Below, piece by piece: positions 40,671 through 50,086 of a stretch of 64,000 nt of DNA (positions are counted from its first letter, which is position 1; each line of letters opens with the position of its first letter). The notes beneath the pieces were generated by a model that had not been told where the DNA came from, ran no database searches, and worked only from the letters and a program-made list of their open reading frames with translations. A program made the translations under genes and the position numbers. The DNA is taken from NCBI GenBank assembly GCA_016720655.1, contig JADKKE010000010.1:62001-126000 (forward strand). Direction: 5' to 3'. The DNA comes from Bacteroidota bacterium (GTDB lineage: Bacteria; Bacteroidota; Bacteroidia; AKYH767-A; 2013-40CM-41-45).

Positions 40671-40726
40671 GTTATTGAGTTATTGGGTTATTAAGTTATT
40701 AAGTTATTGAGTTATTAAGTTATTGG
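40671..40726. repeat. Octamer tandem repeat (gttattrr x7)
   Basis: Seven 8-bp units of gttatt followed by ga, gg or aa, just upstream of the asnB GTG start. Confidence 0.9.
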
Positions 40727-40787
40727 GCTAAGGTCGGATAAATATCGTAGGGCTTGCGTATGCATGACATTTGGTTTGTCACTTAGA

Positions 40788-42092
40788 TCAGGGGATATTG
40801 TTTAATACTCCTGCCAGTTTTCTTGTTAGTTCCTTTCGCGAATATTTTTCAACTTCCGCGTTTCCATCACGGAAGGAAAAATTTTGTTGCCAGCGATTTA
40901 CTGCATCCATCAACCACATCTCGATTTCCTTCTCTTGTTGGCGATCAAACATTTTTCCGGCATTGCACTCTGCAAGGATTTGAGCTGCATCGCCATTGGA
41001 CGGACCGATACCCAGAACCGGTCTTCTGGCTCCGATGTACTCAAACAATTTCCCGGTGAGAATACCTTTGTCATTCTTCACATCCGGAATAACGAGTAAC
41101 AAAATACTTGATTCCTGCATGTATAGAATAGCCTGCTCATGGGAAACATGACCAATAATTTCAACTTTTTCTTTCAAATTATTTTCATCAATACATTGAG
41201 TCACCTGCCCGGAAATACTGCCGACAAAACGAATTTTCATTGGCACATTCGGATTTTTATCCAAAACTTTTTTGAAAGTAGAAAAGAATATTTCCGGATT
41301 GTAAGAATCTGCAATCGTTCCAACATAGGTAATCAGAAATTTATCTTTACAAGGCTCAACTCCTGTCTTGAAATCAACAGAATCATAGCCGTTGGGAATC
41401 ACATGGATTTTATTTTGATCTAATGATTTCGATTTCTGCAGAAACAATCTTTTGAGGTCATTGCTAACCACAATTGCAGCAGAGCATTGTTCCAAAACTG
41501 TTTTTTCCAGATTCTGATCTTTCTTCTTCGCCAATGCCGTATGAAGCATATCCTTGTAATAATAAATATCCGTCCAGGGATCGCGCATGTCAGCGATCCA
41601 GTGCAGGTTTGGATATTGCTTTTTCAAGGCTAGTCCGATCAGTTGAGAACTGTGGGGCGGACTGGAAATTACAATAGTATCGATTTTATTTTCGCTGAGT
41701 ATCCGGCTTGCTGTTTTCACTGCATATTTTACCCAGCCTTTTCGTGCATCCGGAATAAAAAAGTTACCCCGAATGAATCGCAAAATCTTTTGAGACAATT
41801 TCTCTTTGCCCGGGTTTGCAAAACCACCGTAAGGAATACTTTTCTTGCTGCCGACTTTGGATAAAATTTGCAAAGGTTCAAAAGAATCCGTCCTGTGAAT
41901 TTCAATTCCGGATGGAATTTCCGCAAGCAAAGTATCATCCAAAAGCGGATACGATGCTTGCTTCTCGTCAACAGTAAGGACGGTTGCCTGAACCTGAAAT
42001 TCTGAAAGGTACTTCACAAACTTAAGCGATCTCTGTACACCCGCTCCCCCGCTGGGAGGCCAGTAATAGGTGATGTACAGGATTTTTTTCAT
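40788..42092 (-). CDS. Family 4 glycosyltransferase
   Basis: 434 residues. The N-terminus ILYITYYWPPSGGAGVQRSL is typical of GT4 enzymes of the WcaI-like group. An acceptor-side domain covers 1-~200 (IVISSPPHSSQLIGLAL, HWIADMRDPWTDIYYY). The donor-binding C-terminal half has VIPNGYD, LITYVGTIADSYNPEIF and FEYIGARRPVLGIGPSNGD, with the usual E-x7-E region altered. It transfers a sugar from a nucleotide donor during glycan assembly on the cytoplasmic face. It lies between asnB and the YfhO gene, all on the - strand with short gaps (43 bp to YfhO), suggesting one operon. Confidence 0.9.
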   Translation of the reverse strand: MKKILYITYYWPPSGGAGVQRSLKFVKYLSEFQVQATVLTVDEKQASYPLLDDTLLAEIPSGIEIHRTDSFEPLQILSKVGSKKSIPYGGFANPGKEKLSQKILRFIRGNFFIPDARKGWVKYAVKTASRILSENKIDTIVISSPPHSSQLIGLALKKQYPNLHWIADMRDPWTDIYYYKDMLHTALAKKKDQNLEKTVLEQCSAAIVVSNDLKRLFLQKSKSLDQNKIHVIPNGYDSVDFKTGVEPCKDKFLITYVGTIADSYNPEIFFSTFKKVLDKNPNVPMKIRFVGSISGQVTQCIDENNLKEKVEIIGHVSHEQAILYMQESSILLLVIPDVKNDKGILTGKLFEYIGARRPVLGIGPSNGDAAQILAECNAGKMFDRQQEKEIEMWLMDAVNRWQQNFSFRDGNAEVEKYSRKELTRKLAGVLNNIP

Positions 42093-42134
42093 TCGCTTGG
42101 ATCAAATTGATGAAACAGAATTGTCGGAAAATAA

Positions 42135-44618
42135 TTACGCAGCCTTCGCTTGCTTATTATTTTTCCATTCCATCCAGCCCATTCCGCCAACAAGCAGCAA
42201 CAACAAAGCAGAACTTGCCAAAGCAATCTTCTCTCCTGTCTGCACCACTTGCGGTTCGAATTTCCATTCAACCGTATGAGTACCTGCAGGAACCCGCATG
42301 CCACGCAAAACATAGTTTACCCGTGCATACGGCATGAGTTTACCGTCTACATACGCATTCCATCCTTTGTCATAATATATTTCGGAAAATACAGCAAACT
42401 GCTCGACATTCGATTTCATTGCATAGACCAAATGATTGGGTTCATATTTAGTAAGCACAATGGAAGCAGCAGAATCAGCACCCGGCTGGAGTCCGCTCAA
42501 CTGATCTTTGAAACGTTCATCAACAACTGCAGTGTGCGCAGGATCAAATGAACGCAAAGCAGCAATTTCAGAATCCGCATTTGCAACCACTTTGAATTCA
42601 TTTACAAACCATGCATTTCCGAAGGCTCCCGGATTTAACAAGGGTGCTGCGTCCGGATTGTAGATCATGTACTTTGTATTCAGCATATTTAAAGCAGGCT
42701 GACTACTCAATACACGAAGAAAAGATGAATCCCCTTTTTGCATTCCCATTTTGAGTGCGCTCAATTCAGGTGTGAGACTGTAGTCGATCAGTTCTTTGTA
42801 ACGCTTTAATTTAGCTCCATGGTATCCGCCTATCGACTGATGATAATAAGATGTAGATGCATCATTAAACACATTGGCTGCAAGATTTAATACTCTGTAA
42901 CTTTGAGTCGTATCCTGCTTAATAATCTGATCAGCCTGTGTCATTGGAAAAGGAATTACATTGGCAGATTTTTTTACATAATCCTCTGTCAACAAATAAC
43001 GTTTTCCAACTGTTGCCAGGTCCATGACAACGAGAAACATTAATCCGTACACAAATATTTCTTTCGAATACCTGTACCGTAAAAATGTCCAGATGAGTGC
43101 GCAAGCCAGCAGGATAAACATAAAACTACGGATAGCATCACTGGTGACAATGTGTTTGCGTGCTTCTGAAAGATTGCTGAAGAAACCATCAATCACATCC
43201 TGTCCGATATTTTTTCCCTGAACAGAGGCAGTAACCTGATCGTATTCTGTCGGCGTGTAAAAAGAAGTGAACATGCCCGGCGCAATACACATCACACCCA
43301 CAATTGCAAGAACACCGATCAATGTGTAATTGATTTGCTTTTTATACTTCGCAAAGAAATCCGTTTCCTTTACCATTCTGTCGACTGCCAGAATCGCCAG
43401 CAATGGAAATGTAAATTCAAGAATGATCAGTGTGGTAGTAACGGCCCTGAATTTATCGTAGCCGGGAACATTGTCGAGAAAGAAATTGGTGAAGGACATG
43501 AAATTTTTTCCCCAGGCCAGAAATAGAAACAGCACTGTTGAGGCCAGCAACCACCATTTCATCGGACCTTTCACGACAAACAAACCGATTACAAATAATA
43601 AACAAACAATAGCCCCAAGATACAAAGGTCCGCCAACGAAAGGCTGATCACCAAAATAGGCACTGAACTGCGCAATGTTTTGCTTGTAATTATCATCAAG
43701 TCCTTTTAAAGCGTCTTTATTATTCTTTGCAATTCCTTCACTCGCTCCTCCTTTAAAATCCGGAACCAGAAACGTCCAGCTTTCTCCTACACCATAACTC
43801 CAGTCTGTGATATAATCTCTGTCAAGACCTGTCGTCTGATTTTCTTTATCTGCTTTGAGTTCAGATGGACCACGTGTGGAATATTTCCCGTATTCCTGCG
43901 TCGCCCATAAATTTGTAATGTTGGTGGCCACAGCAAGCAATGCCATCACACCAAGAACAACCGTAGCTTTTCCAAATTGCGCCAATCTCTTTTCTTTGAA
44001 TGCTGTATACATCTCTGCAATCCCAAGCATTACAACCATGAGCATGAGGTAATAGGTGATCTGCAGGTGATTCGCGTTCAGTTCCAATGCAAGGAAGAGA
44101 CCTGTGAGCGCGGCTCCCAACCACATTCGTCCCCGATACGTCATGATGATACCGGCGATTACCGGAGCCATGTATCCTATCGCATGAACTTTGGAATTAT
44201 GTCCGGTGACAAGGAAAATAATGAGATAGGAACTAAAAGCAAATGCAAAAGATCCGATCATCGCAACACGTGAATCTACTTTCAATGTAATTAAGAGAAA
44301 ATAAAACCCGATCAGAAACAAGAAAAATAAATTCGCCGGAGCCGGAAGAAACAAGATAGCCTTGTCAATGTATTGAATGAGGTTCGCACCATAAATTGCA
44401 GAGATTTGGTATCCCGGCATACCTCCAAACATAGAATTCGTCCAGTAAATATGCTCCCCCGTTTTCTCCTGGAAACTGATAATCTCCTGAGACATTCCTT
44501 TCCAGTTGTTGATATCACTTTGCTTTAATTCTTTGCCTTCCAGTAGTGGGAAAAAGTAAATAAATGTGATGACCAGAAAAGCGACAATGGCAATAATGTG
44601 AGGCAGGAGTTTTTTCAT
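42135..44618 (-). CDS. YfhO family membrane protein
   Basis: 827 residues with about 13 hydrophobic helices, beginning HIIAIVAFLVITFIYFFPLL. The first loop has KQSDINNWKGMSQE and the WTNSMFGGMPGYQ motif of the family; helices run to about residue 530, then a soluble extracytoplasmic domain (FAVFSEIYYDKGWNAYVDG, VPAGTHTVEWKFEP) and a final helix. YfhO proteins are GT-C-like and are linked to glycosylation of lipoteichoic or surface polymers in Firmicutes; in Bacteroidota the substrate is undefined. Its place next to GT4 and AsnB supports surface glycan work. Confidence 0.88.
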   Translation of the reverse strand: MKKLLPHIIAIVAFLVITFIYFFPLLEGKELKQSDINNWKGMSQEIISFQEKTGEHIYWTNSMFGGMPGYQISAIYGANLIQYIDKAILFLPAPANLFFLFLIGFYFLLITLKVDSRVAMIGSFAFAFSSYLIIFLVTGHNSKVHAIGYMAPVIAGIIMTYRGRMWLGAALTGLFLALELNANHLQITYYLMLMVVMLGIAEMYTAFKEKRLAQFGKATVVLGVMALLAVATNITNLWATQEYGKYSTRGPSELKADKENQTTGLDRDYITDWSYGVGESWTFLVPDFKGGASEGIAKNNKDALKGLDDNYKQNIAQFSAYFGDQPFVGGPLYLGAIVCLLFVIGLFVVKGPMKWWLLASTVLFLFLAWGKNFMSFTNFFLDNVPGYDKFRAVTTTLIILEFTFPLLAILAVDRMVKETDFFAKYKKQINYTLIGVLAIVGVMCIAPGMFTSFYTPTEYDQVTASVQGKNIGQDVIDGFFSNLSEARKHIVTSDAIRSFMFILLACALIWTFLRYRYSKEIFVYGLMFLVVMDLATVGKRYLLTEDYVKKSANVIPFPMTQADQIIKQDTTQSYRVLNLAANVFNDASTSYYHQSIGGYHGAKLKRYKELIDYSLTPELSALKMGMQKGDSSFLRVLSSQPALNMLNTKYMIYNPDAAPLLNPGAFGNAWFVNEFKVVANADSEIAALRSFDPAHTAVVDERFKDQLSGLQPGADSAASIVLTKYEPNHLVYAMKSNVEQFAVFSEIYYDKGWNAYVDGKLMPYARVNYVLRGMRVPAGTHTVEWKFEPQVVQTGEKIALASSALLLLLVGGMGWMEWKNNKQAKAA

Positions 44619-44654
44619 ATGGCGGTTTTGGTTGGCTAATTTTCAGCGAATGCT

Positions 44655-44683
44655 GTATAAAGTATAAAGTATAAAGTATAAGG
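44655..44683. repeat. Heptamer repeat (tataaag)
   Basis: Three tataaag units and a tataagg unit just upstream of the YfhO start. A reverse-complement-like tract is at 44783-44812, so the two could pair in RNA. Confidence 0.8.
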
Positions 44684-44782
44684 TTCTGTGTTTTAGAACG
44701 CTCGTTGATTGCTTACATGATTTCAATTTATTCATAAATACTGTTAGTGTAATGCATAAAATAAATTCCCTCCGACATCCTA

Positions 44783-44812
44783 CCTTATACTTTATACCTT
44801 ATACCTAATACC
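44783..44812. repeat. Heptamer-like repeat, complementary to 44655-44683
   Basis: ccttatactttata followed by ccttatacctaatacc, 7-bp periodic and complementary to the tataaag tract about 100 bp away. Confidence 0.65.
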
Positions 44813-44834
44813 TTCATCATCAAACGCTCTTCAA

Positions 44835-45074
44835 TCACGGGAGCTCCTCAAAATCGACATACTCCCCCTCATCCTTCAACTTCTTCTTATCCTTGGGAAT
44901 ATTTTCAACATAAACTTTGCCTTCTTCTTTTCGTTTTTTCTCTTCCATCTCCTGACGGTTCATGAAATTATCTGCAGCTTTATTGAAAGCATTATAGGAA
45001 CTAAAGAACACAAATCTCCTTATAGCACTGAAGAAGACAATGAGAAGAATGGCGACAATGAGGAATTCTTGCAT
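44835..45074 (-). CDS. DUF4834 family small membrane protein
   Basis: 79 residues. One N-terminal helix (FLIVAILLIVFFSAIRRFVF) is followed by a charged cytoplasmic tail rich in Lys and Glu (NRQEMEEKKRKEEGKVYVEN) ending DEGEYVDFEELP. Layout and length fit DUF4834, a Bacteroidota-only family of unknown function. It lies between carB and the YfhO gene on the same strand. Confidence 0.8.
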   Translation of the reverse strand: MQEFLIVAILLIVFFSAIRRFVFFSSYNAFNKAADNFMNRQEMEEKKRKEEGKVYVENIPKDKKKLKDEGEYVDFEELP

Positions 45075-45157
45075 GGTAATTAATTTTCCTTTGCGTTCTC
45101 TGTCCTATCGGGAAGAACTATTTCTCGTCACAATGGGACAGAGGACGCAAAAGATTT

Positions 45158-47974
45158 TTATCGTGAGAGATACAGATTACGCTCTAAATAAACTTTCTGA
45201 AAGAAATCATCTTCAAGATCATCAATGAAGTAAATCGCTTCGCCGGTAGATTTCATTTCAGGGCCTAATTCTTTGTTGACATCAAGAAATTTATCGAAAG
45301 AAAAGACAGGGACTTTAATTGCATATCCCTTTTTCTTTGGAGAAAATTTGAAGTCTTTGATTTTGTTTACACCCAACATCACTTTTGTTGCGTAATTCAC
45401 ATAGGGTTCATCGTATGCTTTGGCAATGAATGGAACCGTTCGTGAAGCACGCGGATTTGCTTCAATCACATAGACGATCTCATTCTTGATGGCAAACTGA
45501 ATATTGATCAATCCTTTCACCTGCATCGCCAATGCTATCTTTCGTGTGATGGCATCCATCTGCTGGAGAACATTGTCGCTCAAATCAAATGGAGGAAGAA
45601 CGGCATTGCTGTCGCCACTGTGAATTCCTGCCGGTTCGATGTGTTCCATCATTCCGATGATATACACATCTTCCCCGTCACAAATTGCATCTGCTTCCGC
45701 TTCTATGGCTTTCTCCAGAAAATGATCCAGAAGAATTTTGTTATCTGGTATGTCTTGCAGAATTTTAATCACATGCGTTTCCAACTCTTCCACATTGATC
45801 ACAATCTTCATGCTTTGTCCGCCCAAGACATAACTCGGACGAACCAATAATGGAAAACCAAGATCTTTCGACAGTCCAACCAACTGATCTGAATTTTCTA
45901 CCACTCCAAATTTCGGATAAGGAATATTCAGGTCTCTGAGTAATGTTGAGAATTGTCCGCGGTCTTCGGCAAGATCCAGGGATTCGAATGTGGTACCTAT
46001 AATTTTGATGCCGTATTTATTTAATTTCTCTGCAAGCTTCAATGCTGTTTGTCCGCCGAGCTGAACAATGACACCTTCCGGTTTTTCATGTTCGATGATC
46101 TCGTAAATATGTTCCCAGAAAACCGGTTCGAAATAAAGTTTGTCTGCAATATCAAAATCCGTCGACACAGTTTCCGGATTGCAATTGATCATGATGGTTT
46201 CATAGCCCGCTTCTTTCGCAGCAAGAACACCATGCACACAACTGTAATCGAATTCTATCCCCTGCCCGATTCTATTCGGTCCTGAACCAAGAATCACAAT
46301 TTTCTTTTTGTTGGTAGAGACGCTTTCATTCTCTTCATCGAATGTTGAATAAAAATACGGCGTCATCGCTTCGAATTCCGCTGCGCAGGTGTCTACCATT
46401 TTCCAAACGCGACGAATGCCGAGATCCTTGCGTTTCTTAAAAATCTGACTCTCCAGACAACGTAACAAATGCGCAACCTGACGATCAGCGTACCCTTTTT
46501 TCTTTGCTTCCATGAGCAAAGCATTGGGTATCGTCTCAACAGTATATTTCTCGATTTCTTTTTCGAGCTCGATCAGTTCTTCGATTTGTCGAAGGAACCA
46601 GGGATCGATCTTGGTAAGTTTCTGAATTGTGTTGAACGAAATACCAAGTTTGAAAGCATCATAGATATGGAACAAACGATTCCATCTCGGTCTTTCCAGA
46701 CTGTCAAGAATTTCTTCCTGGTCACGGATCTCACGACCATCGGCGCCGAGTCCGTTACGTTTGATCTCGAGCGACTGACAAGCTTTTTGCAAAGCTTCCT
46801 GGAAACAACGTCCGATTCCCATGGCTTCACCAACAGATTTCATTTGCAATCCCAGGTGACGGTCGCTGCCTTTGAACTTATCAAAATTCCACCGCGGAAC
46901 TTTTACAATCACATAATCCAGTGTTGGTTCAAAAAACGCGGAAGTACTTTTTGTAATCTGATTTTTTATTTCATCGAGATGATAACCGATAGCAAGCTTC
47001 GCAGCGATTTTTGCAATCGGATAGCCGGTAGCTTTTGATGCAAGTGCCGAAGAACGTGAAACACGCGGATTAATTTCGATAACAATTATTTCTTCTTCGT
47101 TATCCGGATTTACCGAAAACTGAATGTTACAACCACCCGCAAAATTTCCAATCCCATTCATGCAAAGGATCGCGAGATCACGCATTTTTTGGTAGGTCAC
47201 ATCCGAGAGCGTCATCGCGGGAGCCACAGTGATAGAGTCACCCGTATGAATTCCCATCGGATCAAAATTTTCGATGGAACAAATGATGATCACATTCCCG
47301 GCCGCATCGCGCAACAATTCCAATTCAAATTCCTTCCAGCCCGAAATCGATTGTTCGATCAAAACTTCGTGAACAGGAGAAGCATGCAAACCACGATTCA
47401 AAAAACTATCGAATTCTTCTTTTGTATGCACAAACCCGCCGCCCGTTCCACCGAGTGTAAAAGACGGACGAATCACCAATGGAAACCCAATTTCCTGTGC
47501 GATCTCTTTGCCTTCGAGAAATGATGTTGCCGTTCTGCCTTTGCACACACCCGCACCAAGTTCCAACATACGCAAGCGGAATTTCTCCCGGTCTTCCGTC
47601 ATGTTGATCGCGTCAATATCGACACCAATAATTTTCACACCATAACGATCCCAGATCCCCGACTTCTGACATTCAATCGCGAGGTTCAAAGCAGTTTGTC
47701 CGCCCATCGTTGGAAGCACCGCATCAATCTTATGCTTCTCCAGAATTTCGATGATGGATTTTTTTGTCAGCGGCTTGAGGTAAATATTATCAGCCGTCAC
47801 CTTATCCGTCATGATCGTTGCCGGATTTGAATTGATCAGGGTCACCTCGATGCCCTCTTCCTTGAGCGATCGTGAAGCCTGGGAACCTGAATAATCAAAT
47901 TCACAAGCCTGTCCGATAATAATCGGACCGGAACCAATAATAAGTACAGATTTTATAGAGAGATCACGGGGCAT
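45158..47974 (-). CDS. carB: Carbamoyl-phosphate synthase large subunit, lacking the C-terminal MGS domain
   Basis: 938 residues from the Met at 47974 (PRDLSIKSVLIIGSGPIIIG); the frame is open 16 codons further up. Two homologous ATP-grasp halves are visible: QACEFDYSGSQASRSL, VLPTMGGQTALNLA and the PRVSRSSALASKATGYPIAK stretch in the first; LGSGPNRIGQGIEFDYSCVH, VIVQLGGQTALKLA and NPRASRTVPFIAKA in the second. It ends at VYLERNLYLSR, about 130 residues before the end of the E. coli enzyme, so the methylglyoxal-synthase-like allosteric domain is absent. Makes carbamoyl phosphate for arginine and pyrimidines. carA is not in the window. Confidence 0.95.
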   Translation of the reverse strand: MPRDLSIKSVLIIGSGPIIIGQACEFDYSGSQASRSLKEEGIEVTLINSNPATIMTDKVTADNIYLKPLTKKSIIEILEKHKIDAVLPTMGGQTALNLAIECQKSGIWDRYGVKIIGVDIDAINMTEDREKFRLRMLELGAGVCKGRTATSFLEGKEIAQEIGFPLVIRPSFTLGGTGGGFVHTKEEFDSFLNRGLHASPVHEVLIEQSISGWKEFELELLRDAAGNVIIICSIENFDPMGIHTGDSITVAPAMTLSDVTYQKMRDLAILCMNGIGNFAGGCNIQFSVNPDNEEEIIVIEINPRVSRSSALASKATGYPIAKIAAKLAIGYHLDEIKNQITKSTSAFFEPTLDYVIVKVPRWNFDKFKGSDRHLGLQMKSVGEAMGIGRCFQEALQKACQSLEIKRNGLGADGREIRDQEEILDSLERPRWNRLFHIYDAFKLGISFNTIQKLTKIDPWFLRQIEELIELEKEIEKYTVETIPNALLMEAKKKGYADRQVAHLLRCLESQIFKKRKDLGIRRVWKMVDTCAAEFEAMTPYFYSTFDEENESVSTNKKKIVILGSGPNRIGQGIEFDYSCVHGVLAAKEAGYETIMINCNPETVSTDFDIADKLYFEPVFWEHIYEIIEHEKPEGVIVQLGGQTALKLAEKLNKYGIKIIGTTFESLDLAEDRGQFSTLLRDLNIPYPKFGVVENSDQLVGLSKDLGFPLLVRPSYVLGGQSMKIVINVEELETHVIKILQDIPDNKILLDHFLEKAIEAEADAICDGEDVYIIGMMEHIEPAGIHSGDSNAVLPPFDLSDNVLQQMDAITRKIALAMQVKGLINIQFAIKNEIVYVIEANPRASRTVPFIAKAYDEPYVNYATKVMLGVNKIKDFKFSPKKKGYAIKVPVFSFDKFLDVNKELGPEMKSTGEAIYFIDDLEDDFFQKVYLERNLYLSR

Positions 47975-48106
47975 CGTAGAGGATAAGATTAATTGCCTAA
48001 AGGCCTGCTTTTTCGCCTGCAAAGGTAATTTTTTCCGCTGCTTAAGGAAGAAAAACTTATTGACAAAAAGTTATAATATGTTAATCTTAAGTCATTTGCA
48101 AAATCC

Positions 48107-48245
48107 CCTCTGTGCTCTCTGCGTCTTTGCGAGAAATTTTATCGCGCAAAGTCGCAAAAGAGCGCAAAGATTTGGAACGAACCGCCGGCATTTCACTCCC
48201 GCCCTACCCGTGCTCCGCTCATTCTTCGCTCGCCCGGGGTTAGAA
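48107..48245. repeat. Intergenic degenerate repeat, core/accessory boundary
   Basis: ctctgtgctctctgcgtctttgcg followed by mixed gcgcaaag/ctttgcg half-sites that can pair, then a GC-rich stretch ending cgcccggggtt. Similar ctttgcgtcctttgtg wording is at 34553-34600. Looks like a dispersed non-coding element. It marks the point after which genes become broken. Confidence 0.5.
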
Positions 48246-48504
48246 TAATGAGTGTAACGCTCCTTAAAAGGTTCTAGTTTACAGCAGTTCCTTTATATTC
48301 TTAAAGATTAAAACCACTAAAATTTATACCCAGAGATAAATTAAAAATTTAAATAAATTCCAATTATTTGAAGTGTAGGAAATAATGTATCTTGGTCAGA
48401 GGAATTGAAAAAAATACCATCTGTAAGTTTCGTAATCAAATTTTTGAATTGTTCTTTCGAAGAAATCGATCAAAACAATAAATTAAATGAACATTAAAAT
48501 ACTT

Positions 48505-48512
48505 TATCTTTG
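48505..48512 (+). promoter_or_regulatory. Possible Bacteroidota -7 element
   Basis: tatctttg, matching TAnnTTTG, with TTA rather than TTG about 20 bp upstream. It lies 181 bp before the DUF5343 start and before the inverted repeats. Confidence 0.35.
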
Positions 48513-48567
48513 CAAACTTAGAAGAAAATAAATGAACGTGTGGTTTCATTCTCATTCTTTCGATTTA

Positions 48568-48644
48568 TATGCAAACAATTGCATAAACCCAACCAAAAAC
48601 AGAGTATACGCAACGAGTTGCGTAAACATAACCGTTATGCGCAA
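48568..48644. promoter_or_regulatory. Cluster of inverted repeats upstream of the DUF5343-HEPN pair
   Basis: tatgcaa-acaa-ttgcata (48568-48585); acgcaac-ga-gttgcgt (48608-48623); and gttgcg...cgcaac enclosing cataac-c-gttatg (48617-48644). The second and third share an arm, so they are alternative structures. They end about 50 bp before the DUF5343 start and fit an autoregulatory operator or a recombination site. Confidence 0.5.
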
Positions 48645-48692
48645 CTTTAACTCTTTCATAGTATTTTAGTAAAATAAATAAAAACTTAAAAT

Positions 48693-49333
48693 ATGGCATT
48701 GCAAACAGTTATTCCGTTAAGGCAGGTTCTTTTTCAAGCTTACTTTGAAGCAATTCAAAATGCACAAGCTCCAGAAAGATTGTACAGTGAAGTTCCTTGA
48801 AGGGTTAGAATTTGCTAGCACAAATGATAGAACATTCATCGGTATATTAAAAGAATTAGGCTTTTTGGATACCAATAATGTTCCGACAAAAAGATATTAT
48901 GAATTTTTGGATAAAGATGTCGCTCCTGGGGTTTTAGCAGAGGGGATTAGAGAAATGTTTTCTGATTTGTTTGCAATTAAAAAGGATGCTCAGAAAAATG
49001 AATCAAACGGAGGTGTATAATAAATTGCGCACTCTTTATGCTGGCAAAAAGAAAACAGATAATCTTATAAAATTAATTGCATCAAATTTTGTAGCCTTAT
49101 GCAATCTTGCTGATTTTGATAGGAGCACGTCAGAAACATCTAAAGGAGATGGTAAAGAAAAACCTGAACAACCCACGGATAAACCCAAAGAGTTTCAAGA
49201 GGATTTGGCACCAAATCGGAAGCACAAGAAACTGGATATTGATGGATTACAATATCATATAAATATTGTCCTTCCTGATACAAAAGATCAGGCTGTTTAC
49301 GATGCAATTTTAAAAGTCTTCGAGACCATTTAG
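48693..49333 (+). pseudogene. DUF5343 protein, frameshifted twice
   Basis: The ATG at 48693 opens a short frame (ALQTVIPLRQVLFQAYFEAI, then QNAQAPERL) that stops at 48798. The continuation is one frame over (KFLEGLEFASTNDRTFIGIL, RYYEFLDKDVAPGVLAEGIR, FSDLF), and a second shift near 49005 leads to NKLRTLYAGKKKTDN and the end (LQYHINIVLPDTKDQAVYDA). Joined, this gives ~213 residues with the features of DUF5343: QNAQAPER, STNDR, LGFLD, RYYEFLD, a Pro/charged linker, and the final HYNIxxxLPDTKD strand. It is 9 bp before the Swt1-type HEPN gene; the pairing suggests a two-gene toxin-antitoxin or abortive-infection unit (inference). Confidence 0.65.
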
Positions 49334-49342
49334 GATAAAAAT

Positions 49343-49912
49343 ATGGAGGAACTATACAATTTTGTTTACCGCGGTCTGCTCACAGATGAGAGTTTAGATA
49401 AGGCTAGGTAGAAAGAACCTTTCAAAGTTTGGAAAGAAGAAGAACACTCTCTTATGAAGGCTCTATCATTTGAGATGCTCGATGACGACAACATTCAAAA
49501 AGCAAGACAAATGTCTATTGTTTATATAGCATTACATTCTTTTGAAAATTCAGTCCGGAATTAGTTAAGTCTGCAATGGCAGAGAAGTTTCTTGAGACTT
49601 GGTGGGAAAAAAAGTTCCTGAGAGAATTAAATCGAAGGTAAAACAAGACAGGAAGAAGATTCAAAATTCAGGTGGCATGGGAGCAGAGGAACTGAAGAAA
49701 TAATGTACTGCGATTTCGGAGATTTATCCTCTATCATAGTTGTAAATTGGGATCTATTTAAAGATATTTTGGCAGACATGGAGTGGACAAAGGCTGTTCT
49801 TTCAACTTTAGAAAGATCTCGTAATATAATTATGCATGGCGGAATTGTAACCCGAGAGGACATGGAAAGAATAGGAATAAATATTAGAGCTTGGGTAAGA
49901 CAAACGGGATAA
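49343..49912 (+). pseudogene. Swt1-type HEPN domain protein, disrupted
   Basis: Begins ATG 49343 (EELYNFVYRGLLTDESLDKA), then an in-frame stop, and further shifts or stops near 49580 and 49620. The last 69 residues (from 49703) are open: YCDFGDLSSIIVVNWDLFKD, WTKAVLSTLERSRNIIMHGG, MERIGINIRAWVRQTG. This matches the HEPN domain of Swt1-like proteins, and RNIIMH supplies the R-x4-H RNase motif. Intact members are often RNA-cleaving toxins or antiviral effectors. As written the gene cannot make full-length protein, but the catalytic motif is preserved, so sequence error should be excluded. Confidence 0.65.
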
Positions 49913-50086
49913 AAGCAAGCGAATAACAGCACATTTGCAATAGTCTGGCATTCATGCACTGCTGACTATTTGTGGTTTTAAAAAGGTCAGTGCTCCGCAT
50001 GAACATTTGTGATAAAAAGCCTGCCCATCGCAAATCTGCAACCCGTTGGCTCAGTACGAACTAACTACAATACTTAAATTATCCTT

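Noticed and set aside
46469..47038. 189-residue + strand ORF inside carB
   Set aside because: Antisense shadow of carB.
48568..48644. Integron attI/attC site
   Set aside because: gttatgc and gcaac words recall cassette ends, but the RYYYAAC/GTTRRRY pair does not fit and no integrase is visible.
48532..48669. 45-residue ORF starting MNVWFHSHSF upstream of DUF5343
   Set aside because: It runs through the inverted repeats, so its repeating Cys/Asn pattern follows from the palindromes; no other support for translation.
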